Counted from the first letter of the stretch, positions 24,687 to 38,129 are shown. The stretch: 64,000 nt of DNA from Progne subis subis (GCA_022316685.1 JAKJHU010000061.1:3719709-3783708); one strand, 5' to 3'. The notes: a model not told the origin generated them from the letters alone. Translations and numbers: made by a program.

Positions 24687-27663
24687 TGCCCTAGGATAGA
24701 AGAGAAGGATAGATTTAAGAGGAGAAACAATAGAAAAAGGAAAGATTGATGGGAAATTTAGACTGAAATCGAATGCATCTTCATCATGTGCACATCCTGT
24801 GAGTGGTAAACTAATTTCTTCCCTTGATATATCAAGCCATTAATATCCAACTTTCCTTTCTTAGTGACTGTTAGTAGCAGAATGACCAAATGATTTTTTC
24901 ATTTTTGTGCTTTTCATGAGCACAATCAAACAAAACTGCAACTCTTGCTCACGTGAATTAACATCTAAACCTAAAAAAACTCCCTGTCCAGGACTCTGTG
25001 ATCTACAGTGCAGGGCCTCAGAATACAACAGCTCTGAGAAATCCTTAAACTCTCACGCTACAGAGTGAAAGTCCCAGAAGATACCACCACATCCTAATTA
25101 GCAATTTACAGGATGAACTGAGGAGGGTTCTGAGGCCTTGAGCAGCACCAGCTACCCCACAAATTCAACAGCAGCAGTCCCCACATCCCCGAAGACAAAG
25201 CAAAGCTTCCCAAGGCAGGACCCTGCTCATGAGCCAACAGCTGGGACCTCTACTGGGATTAGGATGGCAAAGGCACCAATTCCTACTCAGATGTTCCCTT
25301 TGTCCAGCACAGCCTCGCTCCCCAGCCTTTTGGAGAGTGCTGTAAAGTCTTTTCCCCGGGCTCTCTCGGAGGAGGTGGGTTGAGGGAGGTGTGGGTGCTG
25401 GAAAGAGAGAGATATTGGCTCCAAGTTAAACAGCTTTTTGTATGCACAACCCGAGGCATAAACAAGTCAGGATTTGCGTACTGGACCTTTGCATACACAA
25501 TCTGTGTGCGCTGGAAAAATCATTTAATAGTCCTTCTATTGCAAGGGTGTGAAAACACTGGGTCAGCTTCTTTGTATTCTAAACAGCATAGAAATGAGTG
25601 TGAAATAAGGAAATCCACAAGCGGCTTTCTGCAGTCCGTGGGTTACCTGAACAGGCAGCTCTGGGCATGAGTGGGGAATGGAGAGGTGGAATCACACAGC
25701 CTGTGCCGTGAAGGAAACCAGGCTGGATGGCCAAAAAGCTCCGTGGATGATTGGGGTAGACCCCAAATGACACCAGCTCATAGCCCAGCAGATGTGAGTG
25801 ACACCGAAGCTGTGGCAGAGATCAAGGAGCTGTGGTGGCATGGGGACAAGACATCACGTGGGTCCAGATGTGCTCTCCACGTTTGTGTTGGGTTTCATTT
25901 CTAAGAAAGTGCTCTTCCAGGGGAGGACCCCAGCTCTCAGACCTCTCGGAATACAAGGCTTTTCAGAAGTGACTTGAAAGCAAAGAGGGTGGGGGAAATC
26001 TGATTTAATAAATGATATATAGGAGTATAATTATATGGTTTTAAACACAGTTCCAGTTCACTTGTCTCAGCAAGAAACGCTGGTGTGTGAGAGAAATCAT
26101 TTATATTGCTTACTATGGTTTTTCAATCTTGGCAAGCACTTTTTCCATTCTAAGATGTGGGAACACCCACATCAGTAATTATGTACGTTAGCAAAAATAC
26201 AAGATAACTTGTATTCCGGAGAGGGGGTTTCTCCCATTTCTCAGTGAACTCTCAGAGCAGTAAAAGGGAAGCTTTCTGTTCTACAAGCTTCATAACTGTA
26301 AAAAAATCATTACTGAAAACATGAGCTTGTCTCTATGTAGTAGAACAGATCCATTTCCCAAAATATTTATCATCTATAACACCTCCGTGACAAAACTAAC
26401 CATTTTTCAGTTCCGGGCACCTTATCCAGTGAGAAGAGGATTAATAATCCCCATTGCTGGGTGCAAATCAGGAGAGCCAGTGGTGAGATTTTACACACTG
26501 TAAGTGGGGGATAATTGACAGGGCACATTCACGTGTGCATTCCAGCAAAACCTGGTGCTAAAATGGGAAAGCTGAGCTTTCTGAGCAGGAGCCGCTTGCT
26601 AGGATTTCCACAGGGTGGGAATTCTGGTGGAGCTGGAGGGAGCCCGTGGGGGGAGGCCGCTCAGGTGCTCCAGCCACAGCCTGAACCACAGCTTGGCCAT
26701 CCCCACAACTCCCCACTGAGGAATGGGCTGGAAAGCTCATCCAGCTGGGAACGCTGCAAATACCTGCACAAAATTCAGCTGTGTCAGTTTCCTCTCCTGG
26801 TCCTCACGTTGGCTAAAGGGGACCAGGAATATCCAGACACGCATTTTGCAGGCACGGGTGTTTAGGTAAATGACGGAGAAATCTTACAATCCATAAGGGA
26901 ACTACTCACTTCCATAATCCTGCCACATGCAATCCTAAGACGTGCAGGACACGCTTGTGGAATAGTCACAATCCTTTACCTGACCTTATACAGAATGTTT
27001 TCTTGCACAGATTTTTTCCCAATACGTGTCTGGATATAAAGACACAATCGCTCCTCGTTTTTTGTTTTGTTTTCCTTTCTTTTGTGGTTGCACAGCTCTC
27101 AAATCTCAATAAAGATTTAATTACACGCTGCATTAAAAGAGAATTGGGTTAGCTTTCTTTATGGTTTCTTAAATATTCTTTTTATTAAAGCTGATGCAGA
27201 CCATTCAGGAGAACAATGATAAATAATGGTCCACAGGCTAAATTATAACCTGTCCTTTTGTATATTTTGGAGTTAAAAAGCCACTAGAGCTAGAGACTTC
27301 ACACTTGTTGGGCAAGGCAAGAATGGGATAATCATGTTTTTCTAACCCTGGATAACCCCAGCTTGCTACTTGCCACCAAATGTCCAAAACTAACTTGTAT
27401 TCCATTTTAAAACTATATATATATTTAATACAGAAATAAAATAGTTTTCTTCTGGTGTTTCTTGTATGTCAGTGTAGGCTGGCCTGTGCTGGGGCAGACA
27501 TTGTCAAAGCCCAAATTTCCAGAGCTCACTGCAAAGCTGCAGGAGAGATTCCCCCATGTCCTGGGAGTACTGGGGTGGATGAGAGCTAACGGCAGGAAGA
27601 GACTTTGTCCAAACTGAGTGATATTTGAGAAGGATGGAAAAAAGAAACTGATCCACTGGCCTT
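24687..27663. other. Non-coding, unique sequence
   Basis: No gene recognised. 26580-26740 is GC-richer. The Ser/Thr/Pro-rich frame at 25138-25383 begins at a non-ATG codon and matches nothing I know. 27120-27300 is repeat-free AT-rich sequence with an AACAATG SOX-like word. Confidence 0.65.
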
Positions 27664-27701
27664 AAAAAAAAAAAAAAAATTAAAAAAAAAAAAAAAAAAT
27701 T
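27664..27701. repeat. Duplicated poly-A block, A16-TT-A18-TT
   Basis: Sixteen A, TT, eighteen A, TT. It reads as a tandem duplication of a poly-A plus TT unit, or as one long A run with a central TT interruption. Confidence 0.95.
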
Positions 27702-27804
27702 AACAGCGCCATGAGTTTTCCATGGGCTTTATGTCAAGTTGTAGGCTTTTAAAATTTCCAAAATATTAAAGCCATTCAAATCCTCAATTTTAATATTCTA
27801 AGAT

Positions 27805-27824
27805 TAGATAGATAGATAGATAGA
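27805..27824. repeat. Tetranucleotide microsatellite (TAGA)5
   Basis: Five perfect TAGA (GATA) units. This is a short array likely to vary in length between individuals. Confidence 0.95.
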
Positions 27825-30800
27825 CCCCAAAATTACCTTGTGTATTTCTGGGATTTTAAAATGTTGACCTCCCCAATCCCAATCCCTGTAATCCCTATCT
27901 TAACCTGCAAGCTTTCCTTAAATCATCATCTTTAACCTGAGCTGAATTATTATGTCAAATGCTTGAGAGCATTCCACGTTTCACAATAGTTCTGTTTAAA
28001 CAGTATTGGGCACAAAAAGCACAAGAAAAAAAAAAAAATCCCCCCACAGCTTTCTGGTTTTCATGCCAGCTTTTTTAATATCTTAAATGACATCGCTCGA
28101 TGGAAAATTTAAAAAAACAGACCATTATAATGCTACAATCTTAAGTAGCTCTTAAAAGAAAACAAAACACACTTCCCCCCCTTGCTGCCCCCCCAGAAAA
28201 TCCAGATGAACACAGAAAAAGCTGTCAAGCTCAGTCTTGTCCAAAGCAGATCTGCCAATGCTCTGACAATGTTTGCACTTGCTTGTCAAAATGGTCACTT
28301 CAGCTGAGCATCATTTACACTTTGGCTTACAAATTAGTTATGTAAATTACCTATAAATTTAACACAGAAGAAAAAAAAAACCAAAAAAACCTGCCTTTTA
28401 AGTTACATGTATAAATGTACATGCTTTCTATATATATTATAAAATGTGGCATCGTAGGGCCAACGTTTCCCGGCTGAAGCAAAATGTTGCAGTTGGAGCT
28501 CCAGGGAGAGAGTAGAGGCTGGAGCACATGGCTCCCTGCACCTGGGCTTCCCTCCTTCCTCTGCCACCAGCTCACTGCTAGAACTTGAAGAAAAAGTCCT
28601 TTTATGCCTCTCTTTCTCAATCTGCAAAGTGGACAGAGTTAGGAGTTAGCCCTTGCATTATCTAGCAAACGTAAAGATTTTCTCCTCTCTGGGAGCCACT
28701 TCAGAAGCTGCCTGAGCAAATGGTTTACTCTCTGAAACTGCTCAGAAAGCCATTTGCAGCAAGAAGAGGAATGTAGGATTTTTACCAACTGGTCTCTTGG
28801 GCCAAATTGCACATTTTTGGGAGCTGTGTTGCTCACGTAAGGTGCTGCACGGTGCTGTTAATGCACGGGGGCTGGAGGAGCGCCTGGGCTGTTTATGGGA
28901 ATGTCTTTAATTGTTCAGCAGATTTTAAAGATAATTACCCATATTGTTATTAAAAAAATAAAAAGGTGCTGAGAGAGCTTTGTCATGGATTTCTTTCCTT
29001 CGTTTATAGAAAGAGTTCAGCTGAATATTTACACCAAGACAAGTAGGACCAGTTAGAGTAGGAAGAGAAGAAAATCTTCGAAGGAGAGAGGATCCTGCAC
29101 CTAGGACTACTCTGGAATTGAGACTTTCATCATAACAGTGAGAGCTTGTGCAGGAGGGAATTTTAAATCTCCCTGAACTCTCACACTCTAGCTGTATATG
29201 AAATAAATAAATCATTATTAGGGACAGAAATTACTGGAGATAGGCTCTAATCCTGTGTCCCTCAGAAACAAGGACTGAAGAACACCTCTTAAAATTGGGA
29301 GTGATAATACTAGCTACACCTAAAGTGTGAAACCCTTCTGAGAGGCTTTGTCTCCTCACTTCTTCCTTTCTTCTCAAACATTTTGAATACCAAGAAAAAA
29401 ACCAGCAACGATTGTTCTGACATGTCAAGGAAACCATCATGAGCACACATTCTAAAATATTATTTCCATCATCTGATCATTTTTCTAATCAAAACTTGCT
29501 TAGTTTGCTCTTGTTGATGGAAAAATGTTGCCTGTAAATGAAAACGGCCAGTGAGTGACTCCTCGTGAAGAGCACACACAAAAGCTTTGCTATATTTAGT
29601 CATCACTCTATCCAGACATGGGGTTAATTCCTGCCTCCCAGGATGTGCTGGCATTCCACAAATCACTAATGGGGCAGGAGATCCCAGAATTAACATGAAT
29701 GGGTAATGCCCAGAGCATTAATATCCCTGCTTCACAGCACCACTGACTATCACAGTCACCTTCAGAGCCTCAACCTGTTCTCTGCTTCGGAGTTTCCTAA
29801 AGTACCACAGCCTCGACAGGAAGGTGAGACACAGATGCATGAATTTGCTTCCTCAGTCAACTTGCCACTAATTGGAGTTGGAAATGTTCAAACCACTGAT
29901 TTTATGGCTCTGGAAATCAAAACTCTCCATCCAATTCAGCTGACAATCACACATATAGCAGAAAAGCGTTACGAACTCTTTAATTCTATTAAAGGTTCCT
30001 TGCATTTCAATTCCTATGCCAAAATCAGGAGCTGGACAAAGCTTTATGCATCCCACTTCACAAAAACACCATTCCATGTTATTCCTGACCCATAGATTGA
30101 GGAATGAAGGACTGGGGGAATATAGCAATTTATCCTGAAGTTTGCTGATACAAACACCACAGAGGTCAACTTCCATTTCACTTTTACATCACGTGTCTTA
30201 TGCCTAGAAATTCTACCTGTGCATGAATCTACAGCAAAGAGAAGAGAAACCTGAGGAAAAGAGAATATCCTGGGAGCACCCAGCACAGTCAGCCCACAGA
30301 GCTGTGCTGCTCAGAGGGAGGCAGAATTCCAGAGGGTCAAATAACTGGAGCGTGGGTTGCGTTTGGTCTTGAGTCACAACTTGGTTACTTGATAAGAAAT
30401 CAACGCTGTGCGTGTGTGCAAGGTGAATTTAGCCTGAGAGTCTCCTGCTTTCCAACAGGCAGCACTAGGAGAGAGAGAAATAAATCCCTGCAGAACTTGC
30501 AGAGAGCTGGGAACAGCGAGACAGCTCAAGTGATCCACACTTACACTTATTATTAGAAGTGAGAGAAAGCTGCAAATAAGCCTGTGAATATTCTGTTTCA
30601 CTGCATTCAAGTTGTTTTCCAACCTGATTCTTCAAGTGAGCTCCTACACATCAATCTGTGCAAATACCAGAGCAAAAACCTTCGTGTCACTCAAGACTTT
30701 GGTATGCTGCTTGATCAGGACAGGGAAAAGGAACAGGTTTTGAGACAGTTGCACTGAGACAAGTTTTGCCTAAAAATAATGTCCTTTAAAGGTGTTTTTT

Positions 30801-31937
30801 AAAGTGACTTTTAAATTCATGTTCATTTTTGGTATTTGCATCAATCCCTTTTCCAACCAGGAAAAAGAAGAACGCCACGTGACTTGGATACCCATTACAA
30901 AGAGCTGAAACTTTAAATGTTGGAAACCCACAATGAAGTGCTGGCAGCCAATCCACTGACAAAGAATGAATCAGGAAATCAGCTCAAATAACGAATACAT
31001 TGATGACTTCATAATAAAGTCAATTACAATTCATGCACAGAAAACAGGCACCATTCATCCACCACCATCCGGTGAATCAATCCCTGAATTCCCCGTTATC
31101 TTGATACATTTCTCTAACAAAGCTGGATCTTACAGCAGCTTTCTAATTCAGCATTTTCTGACAGCAAGGGAGTGGGAGAACCTATGTGGAACATACAGAC
31201 TGTCAGTTTTGCTAAGGGCCAGATTTAGCCGTTCCTCCTGGCCACCCTCCTGCTGGGAGTGATCCCACAGTATAATTTAGGTTAAGGACACGTCCCACCA
31301 AGCGGCTCAGCAATCTTTGTGGGACACTCTACAACCAACTGAAGAGCTGGACCTTTGTCAAATATCTGTTTTAACCCGAGGTGAAAGCCTGGCCACAAAA
31401 ATTTTTAGATTTGGCTTCAGCAGAGCCAGGTTGGAGTTTGGCTTGTTGGCAACCGAGGGACAGGAGGTAGAAGCACGTTTTCCCTGTAGGTGCTCCTTTG
31501 TATTCCTCAACCACTTTCATCCACTCCCGTGTGCTCCAAAATCTTTAGCCAGACAGCTCGTTTGCATATGCTTTTGAGATACTAATTAAACACGTACAAA
31601 CAAAGAAAAACCTTGCAGCAAAAGAGAAAACACAAAGAAATTAAGGAACTTACTTCAGAAGTCTCGGGTAAGCCACTCAATTGGGTTTTCCCCGCAGATT
31701 CCCCTCCTGCCTTGACTTCCCTGATCCACACACTCCGCTAATTCCAGCAGTGAATCCATAAATTCATAATCAAGTGGAATAACTCATAGACATCAACCAC
31801 AAAGCTCCATGAGCATAACTGCACACAAGCACATGCTTGTTTAAAGAGGGGATCTGGAGCACCTTGAGAAATGTGTACAGCACACGCCAGTTCATCTGCT
31901 GGCTCCTGGGGTTGTACTGTCTGAAACAATGCAGCAG
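27825..31937. other. Non-coding, unique sequence
   Basis: No gene recognised. Short A-runs lie at 28026 and 28370. The 129-codon plus frame (29706-30095) and its antisense 102-codon frame have no recognisable domain. Confidence 0.65.
28175..28194 (-). other. Predicted G-quadruplex / i-motif (C7-N6-C7)
   Basis: Two runs of seven C (28175-28181 and 28188-28194) are separated by TTGCTG. Each C7 can be split as CCC-C-CCC, so the minus strand offers four G3 runs with loops of 1, 6 and 1. An i-motif is possible on the + strand. Confidence 0.6.
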
Positions 31938-31985
31938 CTACAAAAAAAACCCCAACCCAAAAGCATCAAAAAAACACAAAACCAC
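31938..31985. repeat. A/C-rich tract
   Basis: A-rich sequence with C clusters, broken by a short GCAT-containing stretch near 31962. It has the same + strand A/C polarity as the larger tracts near 24 kb. Confidence 0.8.
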
Positions 31986-32478
31986 ATGCACTGAAAGTAT
32001 TGCACCAGTAAAAGAGAACTGGAATTTCTATTTGAATTCCAGCACAGAGGTGACAGTAAGGGAAAAGGGACCAGTCTGGAAATTCAAGATGTTTTTAGTC
32101 AAAATTCAAAATCAGAACAGTGGGACTGGAATCTTAGATGATCTGTACAAAGGTATTCCTTCTCTAGCTCCACATTTCAGCATGATAAATGCACCAAGCT
32201 CCCTCTAATACCCTCTTTCTCCACCAAAGAAGTTTCCCAGAGAGGAAAAATATCTCAAACTTAATTTTTTATATAATACAAATAGGAATACTCCTTTTTA
32301 TAGTTTGCCACAAAAGCACAAGGTTTCCTCAGGTCTACCCAGGGCTCAGAATATTTGGGCTTTAGATAATACCTGACAGCTAATAATGGCTTATCTTGTT
32401 AATTTTGCTCTTGGGAAAACGGCAAGAGGTGATCAACTCCTGCTCCCTTTCGGTATGTTTGTTTCCTATCACAGAGGG

Positions 32479-32539
32479 TTTTTTTTGGGTTTTTTTTTTT
32501 CGGGTTTTTTTTTTTGTTTGTTTTTTTTTTTTTTTTTTT
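32479..32539. repeat. T/G-rich tract ending in T18
   Basis: Runs of T are separated by GGG, CGGG and G, ending in about 18 T. This is the only large tract in the window with T/G rather than A/C on the + strand. Confidence 0.9.
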
Positions 32540-32776
32540 CCACAATGAAATGCAGATAAGAAGTTCACCTCAACAAGATAAAGAGTGAGATGGGTGCAAT
32601 TAAGTCTATGGAGTAATTTGTTTTCTACAAGACCAACGACTTCAATAACATAACATCTAAAATGCTGGAGGTATCAAAAAACTGGAAACAAAACCAATAA
32701 GAGGAAGATGAAATGTCAGCAGATGGATTAACATCACCGAGAATGTGCCAGATTCTTAAGGCTATATTAAGCAACA

Positions 32777-32789
32777 TTTTTTTTTTTTT
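32777..32789. repeat. Poly-T tract (T13)
   Basis: Thirteen consecutive T. Simple sequence only. Confidence 0.9.
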
Positions 32790-33061
32790 ACCCAAAGCAA
32801 ATTCTATGATAATTTTAATAACTTTACTGCGGAACTTGATTTCCTTTTTAATTCCCTGTTTTCCTGCTCGTTACCACTCCTGCAGGGAGGGGGGCTGTTC
32901 CCAAATCCCTCTTGTGTTCCAATGTCTCAGCTGGGCTGCGGATCCCTCACCGCAAAGTTCCCTGACGCTGCTACAAACGCTCATAATGTCACAACCACCA
33001 TTCCAAATGATGTCATCTGGAGTGGGTTTCTTTTGTTCAATTTGCATGCTTTCCGCCCCCT

Positions 33062-33125
33062 CCCCACAAAAAAACAAAAAACCAAAAAAAACCCAAACCA
33101 AACCAAAACAAAATATATATATATA
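33062..33125. repeat. Pure A/C tract (52 bp) followed by (AT)6
   Basis: Bases 33062-33113 are A or C only. An alternating AT run follows directly at 33113-33125. It is a compound simple repeat, and the minus-strand open frames across it are artefacts. Confidence 0.9.
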
Positions 33126-33216
33126 AAATAAATAAAAAAGTGTGTTTTCATTCTAGCTGATTTGCTGTGCTTGTCAGCCATCACCTATGTGCTGGCTGTC
33201 CCAGGGTCTGAGCACA

Positions 33217-33231
33217 ACCCCCTCAGGGGGT
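33217..33231. repeat. ACCCCC-TCA-GGGGGT hairpin
   Basis: A perfect 6-bp stem with a 3-base loop, followed within a few bases by TCTATATATAAAA. No transcript start is implied. Confidence 0.8.
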
Positions 33232-34232
33232 GTCTATATATAAAATATGTGAGACTCAACGGACAGCTGATTTAATATGACCTTATCAGCTTATGGCACA
33301 GTGTCTCCTGCCATTTTTCTCTGACAAAATTGAGGTGCTTTTGGCAGAAGGCAATAGATACACACCATATCATGTTTAGCTCCATCCCCAGGAATTTAAC
33401 AAGACTGATGCAGCCTTTCCTATCATTTTTTCCCTCTCAAAATGGGATTTTCAGGAACGTTGAAAAAAATGGCACATCACTGCCTAAACGCCCAGCTTTG
33501 CTGTCAAAGAAACAAAGGCTTTATGGGGCAGTTTTTCTTTACATAAGAATTCTTTTATTTGTGTTGTGGAGGGGGTTGTTTTCCAGTGAGCCTCGATGAG
33601 ACTGACACGAGCCAGCAGAAAGAACAGAAATTCCTGCACATGAGAGAACTCCCAGGTGAACCGAGGATGGAAACTGCAGCCATGAGTGGTACAAATACAC
33701 AAGGGAAATAACTGTAAAAATTAGTTTATGGGATATTTGACCAGTTGGTTTTGCTTTGCAAACCCTATTTCTGGGCACAGCAGCAGCAGGGTTGATGCAC
33801 AGCCTGCTGCCATCCACATCTCTGCATTTTCCAAGGGGAAAGGAAGCTGGAAAATGTAACTTGGACATGGCTGTGCTTGGTTCTGGCTCCATCCCAGCAA
33901 TCCAGGTCTTCAATCTTCCTCCCTGTGCCTCGCCAGTGAGGATGCAGTCACAACTCCCTTTGCAAGGAGCACAAAACACTTTGGTAAGCGAATTTAAACG
34001 TGTGCCATTGCTCCCTGTGGCCCTCTGCACCACTGGGGGCTGCATTTTCAATTAATTCCGATTCAACCATCGGCTCCCTTTAGAAACCAGTCTTGATTCT
34101 GTGTAAGTTTGTTCTAATTAGCACCAAATAACGAAAGTATAACAGCAGCACCTATTCCCCCAACATTTTTAACAAGCTGTCAGAGAAGGAACAGTGTGAA
34201 TAACAGCAGAGTTTAATATGCTACTTTGTGCC

Positions 34233-34251
34233 TTTTTTTTTTTTTTTTTTT
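34233..34251. repeat. Poly-T tract (T19)
   Basis: Nineteen consecutive T, followed by CCC. Simple sequence only. Confidence 0.95.
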
Positions 34252-34756
34252 CCCAATCCCTGCATTGAGTTGTTTTTAATATTTCTGGGAGACCAGAGCA
34301 ACCAATTTTAAGGTCAAGTGAATACACACAAATTCTTATAGTCCCTTGACACAAAGAGTTCAACCTTGATTTAAAAAAAAAAAAATTACCCCATGAAGAA
34401 ATCCCCTCAAATGACTCCAGAATGTGTCATCTGACACATTTATTGCTCAGGGTCCCTGCCAGAGCCATTCAATATATAATTATCTCAGCTGTGTAGCAAC
34501 ATTTATTCCTATGCATCCAAAATCTTCCGCTTTCTCCAGGAGAATTTTAAAGGAAATATTTATCAACATCAAAATAATGGTACATTATTGAACATCTGAG
34601 GTGTTTTTCCTTATCAGAAATCTGACCCACAGGTGATAAAAACAGCAATTTACTCTCACTTCTGATGAATTATTCCCATCTGGGAACTTCAGGGATGCAG
34701 AACCTCCTCTCACCATGTTCCTGAAATATCCTGTATGCTCCACCAGGAGCAGACAG

Positions 34757-34770
34757 CCCCCCAAGGGGGG
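34757..34770. repeat. C6-AA-G6 inverted repeat
   Basis: Six C, AA, six G. It is perfectly self-complementary apart from the two central bases. Confidence 0.9.
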
Positions 34771-35487
34771 AAGAGGTATTTTCAGTGATTTTTTCATGTT
34801 ATCCATTTCACTAAAGAAGAGATGTAGTGAGAAAATGAGGGTGGGGCGGGGGAAATCATGGATTGCTTCTTGATACAGATGATATTGATCCTGATTCAGG
34901 AAGTTCCTGATCCACAAATCACTGGAGGCTGGGGAGGCGTCAGTGTTTGCCCCATTTCTGAAATCCCTCCTGCAGACGCAGTTGCCAGCCCTGAGTCACC
35001 CTGCAGTTTGCAGAGGTCCCTCCCCCTGGCTTCCACACAGCAGCGCTCTCTTTTTCCATGAGAATCCACAGAATGTGTCCCACCTTGCTGGAACGCCTTC
35101 AGACGACGCTGCAGCTGTTTCCTCAGCCTGGGCCAGCTGCTCAGATGTTCAGTAATTCCCCTTGAAGTCATAGGAGCCCTTCCAATTCCTGCCACCTGAG
35201 AATGCTGCCTGCTGCTCAAACCCGATCCCACTGCAAACATTTACATGGAAAACAGGTTCAGGGAAGGAGAGATTGACAGCTTCATGCCTGATATCCTAAT
35301 AGTGGGCTGGACAGCCATTTATCTCGTCTCTGATCAAACCTACCAGCTATGAACAAAGTTGCACAACTGCAGGAGGCTTTGTGTTGCATCTTGCAACAGA
35401 AAATGCAGCGCCCTGCGCCGTGGCCGAAGCGTTCAACGCACTCAGATCTGTTCTCGTGGGCTAGCAGAACTTTTTGTTATAGGATTT

Positions 35488-35502
35488 TTGTTGTTGTTGT
35501 TG
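35488..35502. repeat. Trinucleotide repeat (TTG)5
   Basis: Five perfect TTG units, followed by CTG. Short simple repeat. Confidence 0.9.
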
Positions 35503-35898
35503 CTGTATTGAAGAGATGTAGCTCTACTCTTTGAAGTTTAAGACTAGTTGTAAATTCCTTGAAGTCAGCCCTATTTCCTTTTATATTAGCATGTTAACAA
35601 GCTTTGGAAGACTGACAGACCTTACAGGAAGACACAGCTGGGTGCTCCTCTAGTCTGGGCTTAATGAAAACCAGAACATGAAGGCTGAACTCTGTGGCTT
35701 GTCTGCTGTTTACAGACTCGGCAGGAAGAACCCACTGCCCCAGTGATGAAGGCAAAACGTCCTCATCAAATACTGATACTTTCTGTACTACCAAGGAAAA
35801 CAGTTGGGATTAATTAAGAAAGGAAATGCCACAATATTTTAAATTACTTCTGTAGTTTAAACCTTTGTACCAGATGAAGTCCAACAATAAATAAAATT

Positions 35899-35963
35899 AA
35901 AAAAAAAAAAACCACAAAAAAACCCCAGCAAAACAAAACAAACAACAAGAAACCAACCCACCC
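35899..35963. repeat. A/C-rich tract
   Basis: A run of A leads into A/C sequence broken by two single G bases (35928 and 35949), and ends in AACCAACCCACCC. It has the same polarity as the other A/C tracts. Confidence 0.85.
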
Positions 35964-36079
35964 TGTAGAAGACTGCAAAAATGGGATTTTGCAAAGAGGA
36001 ACTGATCAAAGAGTGAGGGCCCAACGGTGAGTGTGATCCAGATCCGGACTAAGAAGAGGCAGGACACCTTTCAACTCCT

Positions 36080-36093
36080 CCATGGTACCATGG
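36080..36093. repeat. 14-bp perfect palindrome
   Basis: CCATGGTACCATGG is exactly self-complementary. It lies in unique sequence and no function is evident. Confidence 0.9.
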
Positions 36094-37265
36094 GCCAAGT
36101 GAAAACGTGAAAGATCAGGAGGAATCAAAGACTGCACTGCCAGAACTCTAAGTCAGTGAAGAAGCAGACAGCAGTCCCAAAAATCCATCGGGAATCAGCG
36201 TTTGTCAGCATGACAGTGATTCCAAAGGGTGTTCCAGGGATGCCTGTCCCACAGACAGTGAATAGCACAAGCCTTCTGCAGGCAGTTTTATGGTCACCTT
36301 TGGCATTATTTGGGTTGGAAGCATCCTCCCATTCCTGGGAATCCCTGATGCTGCTTTTTACACCTCCATGCCTGCTTGCCCAGGCCCTGACTGTTGAAAA
36401 ACAAGTTCTGGAGAGCTAAAAGGGACATGAAGCTGTGCTGCTGCATTCTGGAGCTCTAACATCTCTGGAGAATATCCAGGAATATCCCGGATTTTAACAG
36501 CAGATTTTACTATGGCATCTATTTGCATAAACTTCTTTTGATTTAGTGAAATATATGCTCCAACACACTCGCAGTACATGTCTAATTTCCACATGCATAA
36601 GAGATAACTGTAAATATAAATCAAATAAATGCAAGCACAACTGGCCAGCTCCAGTGAACACCACACACAGTTGCACTTTTCCCACCAATCCATAATTCAA
36701 TCCAATGCCTCAGACAGTCGAGTGCTTGGGAGGAAAGAGCATCCACAAGCTCAATAAAACCCATTTCCACATTGCTATTTTATGGCCCTTTTTAACAAAA
36801 CCTGGCTATCAAATGCCAAGACAAAGCTAGGAGCACAGTTTTCAACTCAGCCAGGCAGAGTTTTGCTGTCATTACAGCAACATCCTTAGAACCCCTAAAT
36901 GTTGCCAGCAAAGATCACCTTGGAACCCTGTCCAGCCTCACCAAGCGGACGCTGCGCTTCCACGCATGCTTAGAGCATTCTGCTGCGTGCCAGATTTCCA
37001 TGTGCACCTGATTACGCAGCCAAAATATCCAGCCAGAAACGTAAATAACGCGAGGTCTGCAAAGTCTTAGGCTGCAGCGTCGAGCATTCAAAGCGCAAGC
37101 TCGGAATCTGCTTTGATGAACACTTAAAATAAATCAGGGAAAGGCAGCCAGCCCGGTGGGTATTCCCAGGCCCTGCAGGGGAAAACTGGTGACTGACAGA
37201 ATGTACTGGGGCTACAACTCTTGCAGACTTAAAACCAAGGAGTTGCACTCACTAATAGGAAGGGG

Positions 37266-37279
37266 AAAAAAAAAAAAAA
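37266..37279. repeat. Poly-A tract (A14)
   Basis: GGGG, fourteen A, T and then six C. Simple sequence only. Confidence 0.9.
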
Positions 37280-37487
37280 TCCCCCCAAATTCCATGTATT
37301 ACAGATCAAAACCATAAGCACACTTCCTTGAACCAACAAGATCATTTCACCAAGGGCATGAAAAGCGGTGAATCCAGCAGAAGCAGCAATGCTTTCACTG
37401 CCAAGGGGATTTAAACTCATGATTTCAAAATACAGATATAAGATGTTTGGAAAATCTGCCTCCTGTTTCGTTATAAACCATAAAGCC

Positions 37488-37617
37488 TTTGTGTAGCTGG
37501 GTTTGCCTCAACTTTGCTGAACTCAGTGCAGCTTCTGAATAGGCTTTTTATAAGGCAGGAGATGTCAGTTGAATTAAAAAACAAAAGAAAAGCACAACCC
37601 AACAATCTAGGATCAGG
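37488..37617. repeat. Diverged repeat, copy A (unnamed family)
   Basis: This copy shares three colinear blocks with a second copy 1.7 kb downstream. Block 1 is 37512-37542, with 25 of 30 aligned bases identical and one single-base gap. Block 2 is 37543-37555 (GCTTTTTATAAGG), identical over 13 bases. Block 3 is 37604-37617, with 13 of 14 identical. Weaker similarity extends upstream to about 37488. Copy A lacks a 10-base insert that copy B has between blocks 1 and 2. I do not recognise the family. It could be an old dispersed repeat or a local duplication. Confidence 0.75.
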
Positions 37618-38129
37618 ACAGAAGCCAAGCCGTTCAGGTTTATAGATTTAAGAAATGCTTTTTATGTGCCTCATGCTCTGTTTATTCTCATGGGTCAGTT
37701 GGTGGTGATAACATCCAAATTAAAGATCTTTCTCTGACTTTATAATACATCCTGTGCCCTTCACTTGGCTGGTGCAGCCAGTCTCTAGAAGTTCATACAA
37801 TGCTTCATTAGTGCTCATTCATTTGGGAGAGCAGTGCTCCATCTAACCTGAAATGTTATTCTGGACTTTTATTTATTTATTCCAGTCCTACTTCCCATTA
37901 AAATTGTAACTCATCCTGTTCAAATATTTTGCAGCTTCATCAAATAGGATTGACCAGTGGAATGACCTCCCTGCTTCTGTTATTAGCCTTACATTTCATC
38001 TTAAATCTCTGCTTCTGACTCTGAGAATTCATAAAAGAGGAACTGTTCTAAAAATAACACATAGAAAGTTTTGACTAATGTGGAATGAATGTGCTCCTCT
38101 CACAATCTCCATGTAACCTCCATAATGTC

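Larger units (their letters stand above)
33126..35898. other. Non-coding, unique sequence
   Basis: No gene recognised. A 170-codon minus frame (33539-34051) is the second or third longest in the window and shows no recognisable domain. Simple tracts at 34233, 34373, 34757 and 35488 are the only repeats seen. Confidence 0.65.
35964..37487. other. Non-coding, unique sequence
   Basis: No gene recognised. A weak CR1-like phrase (TTTGGGTTGGAAGCATCC near 36309) is too short to call. The rest is unique sequence. Confidence 0.65.

Noticed and set aside
24226..24749. Long minus-strand frames rich in Phe, Leu, Cys and Val, resembling membrane segments
   Set aside because: They are translations of the A/C tracts at 24261-24356 and 24569-24686. 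Low-complexity DNA lacking T and G on one strand gives stop-free hydrophobic frames automatically.
33539..34051. 170-codon minus-strand frame as a gene
   Set aside because: No recognisable domain, and it is overlapped antisense by a 99-codon frame. Composition is like its surroundings.
34836..34854. GGGTGGGGCGGGGG as a G-quadruplex
   Set aside because: Only three separable G-runs are present; a fourth within loop range is missing.
36305..36325. CR1-like phrase TTTGGGTTGGAAGCATCC
   Set aside because: Only about 15 bases resemble the CR1 3' end, and the expected neighbouring phrases are missing.
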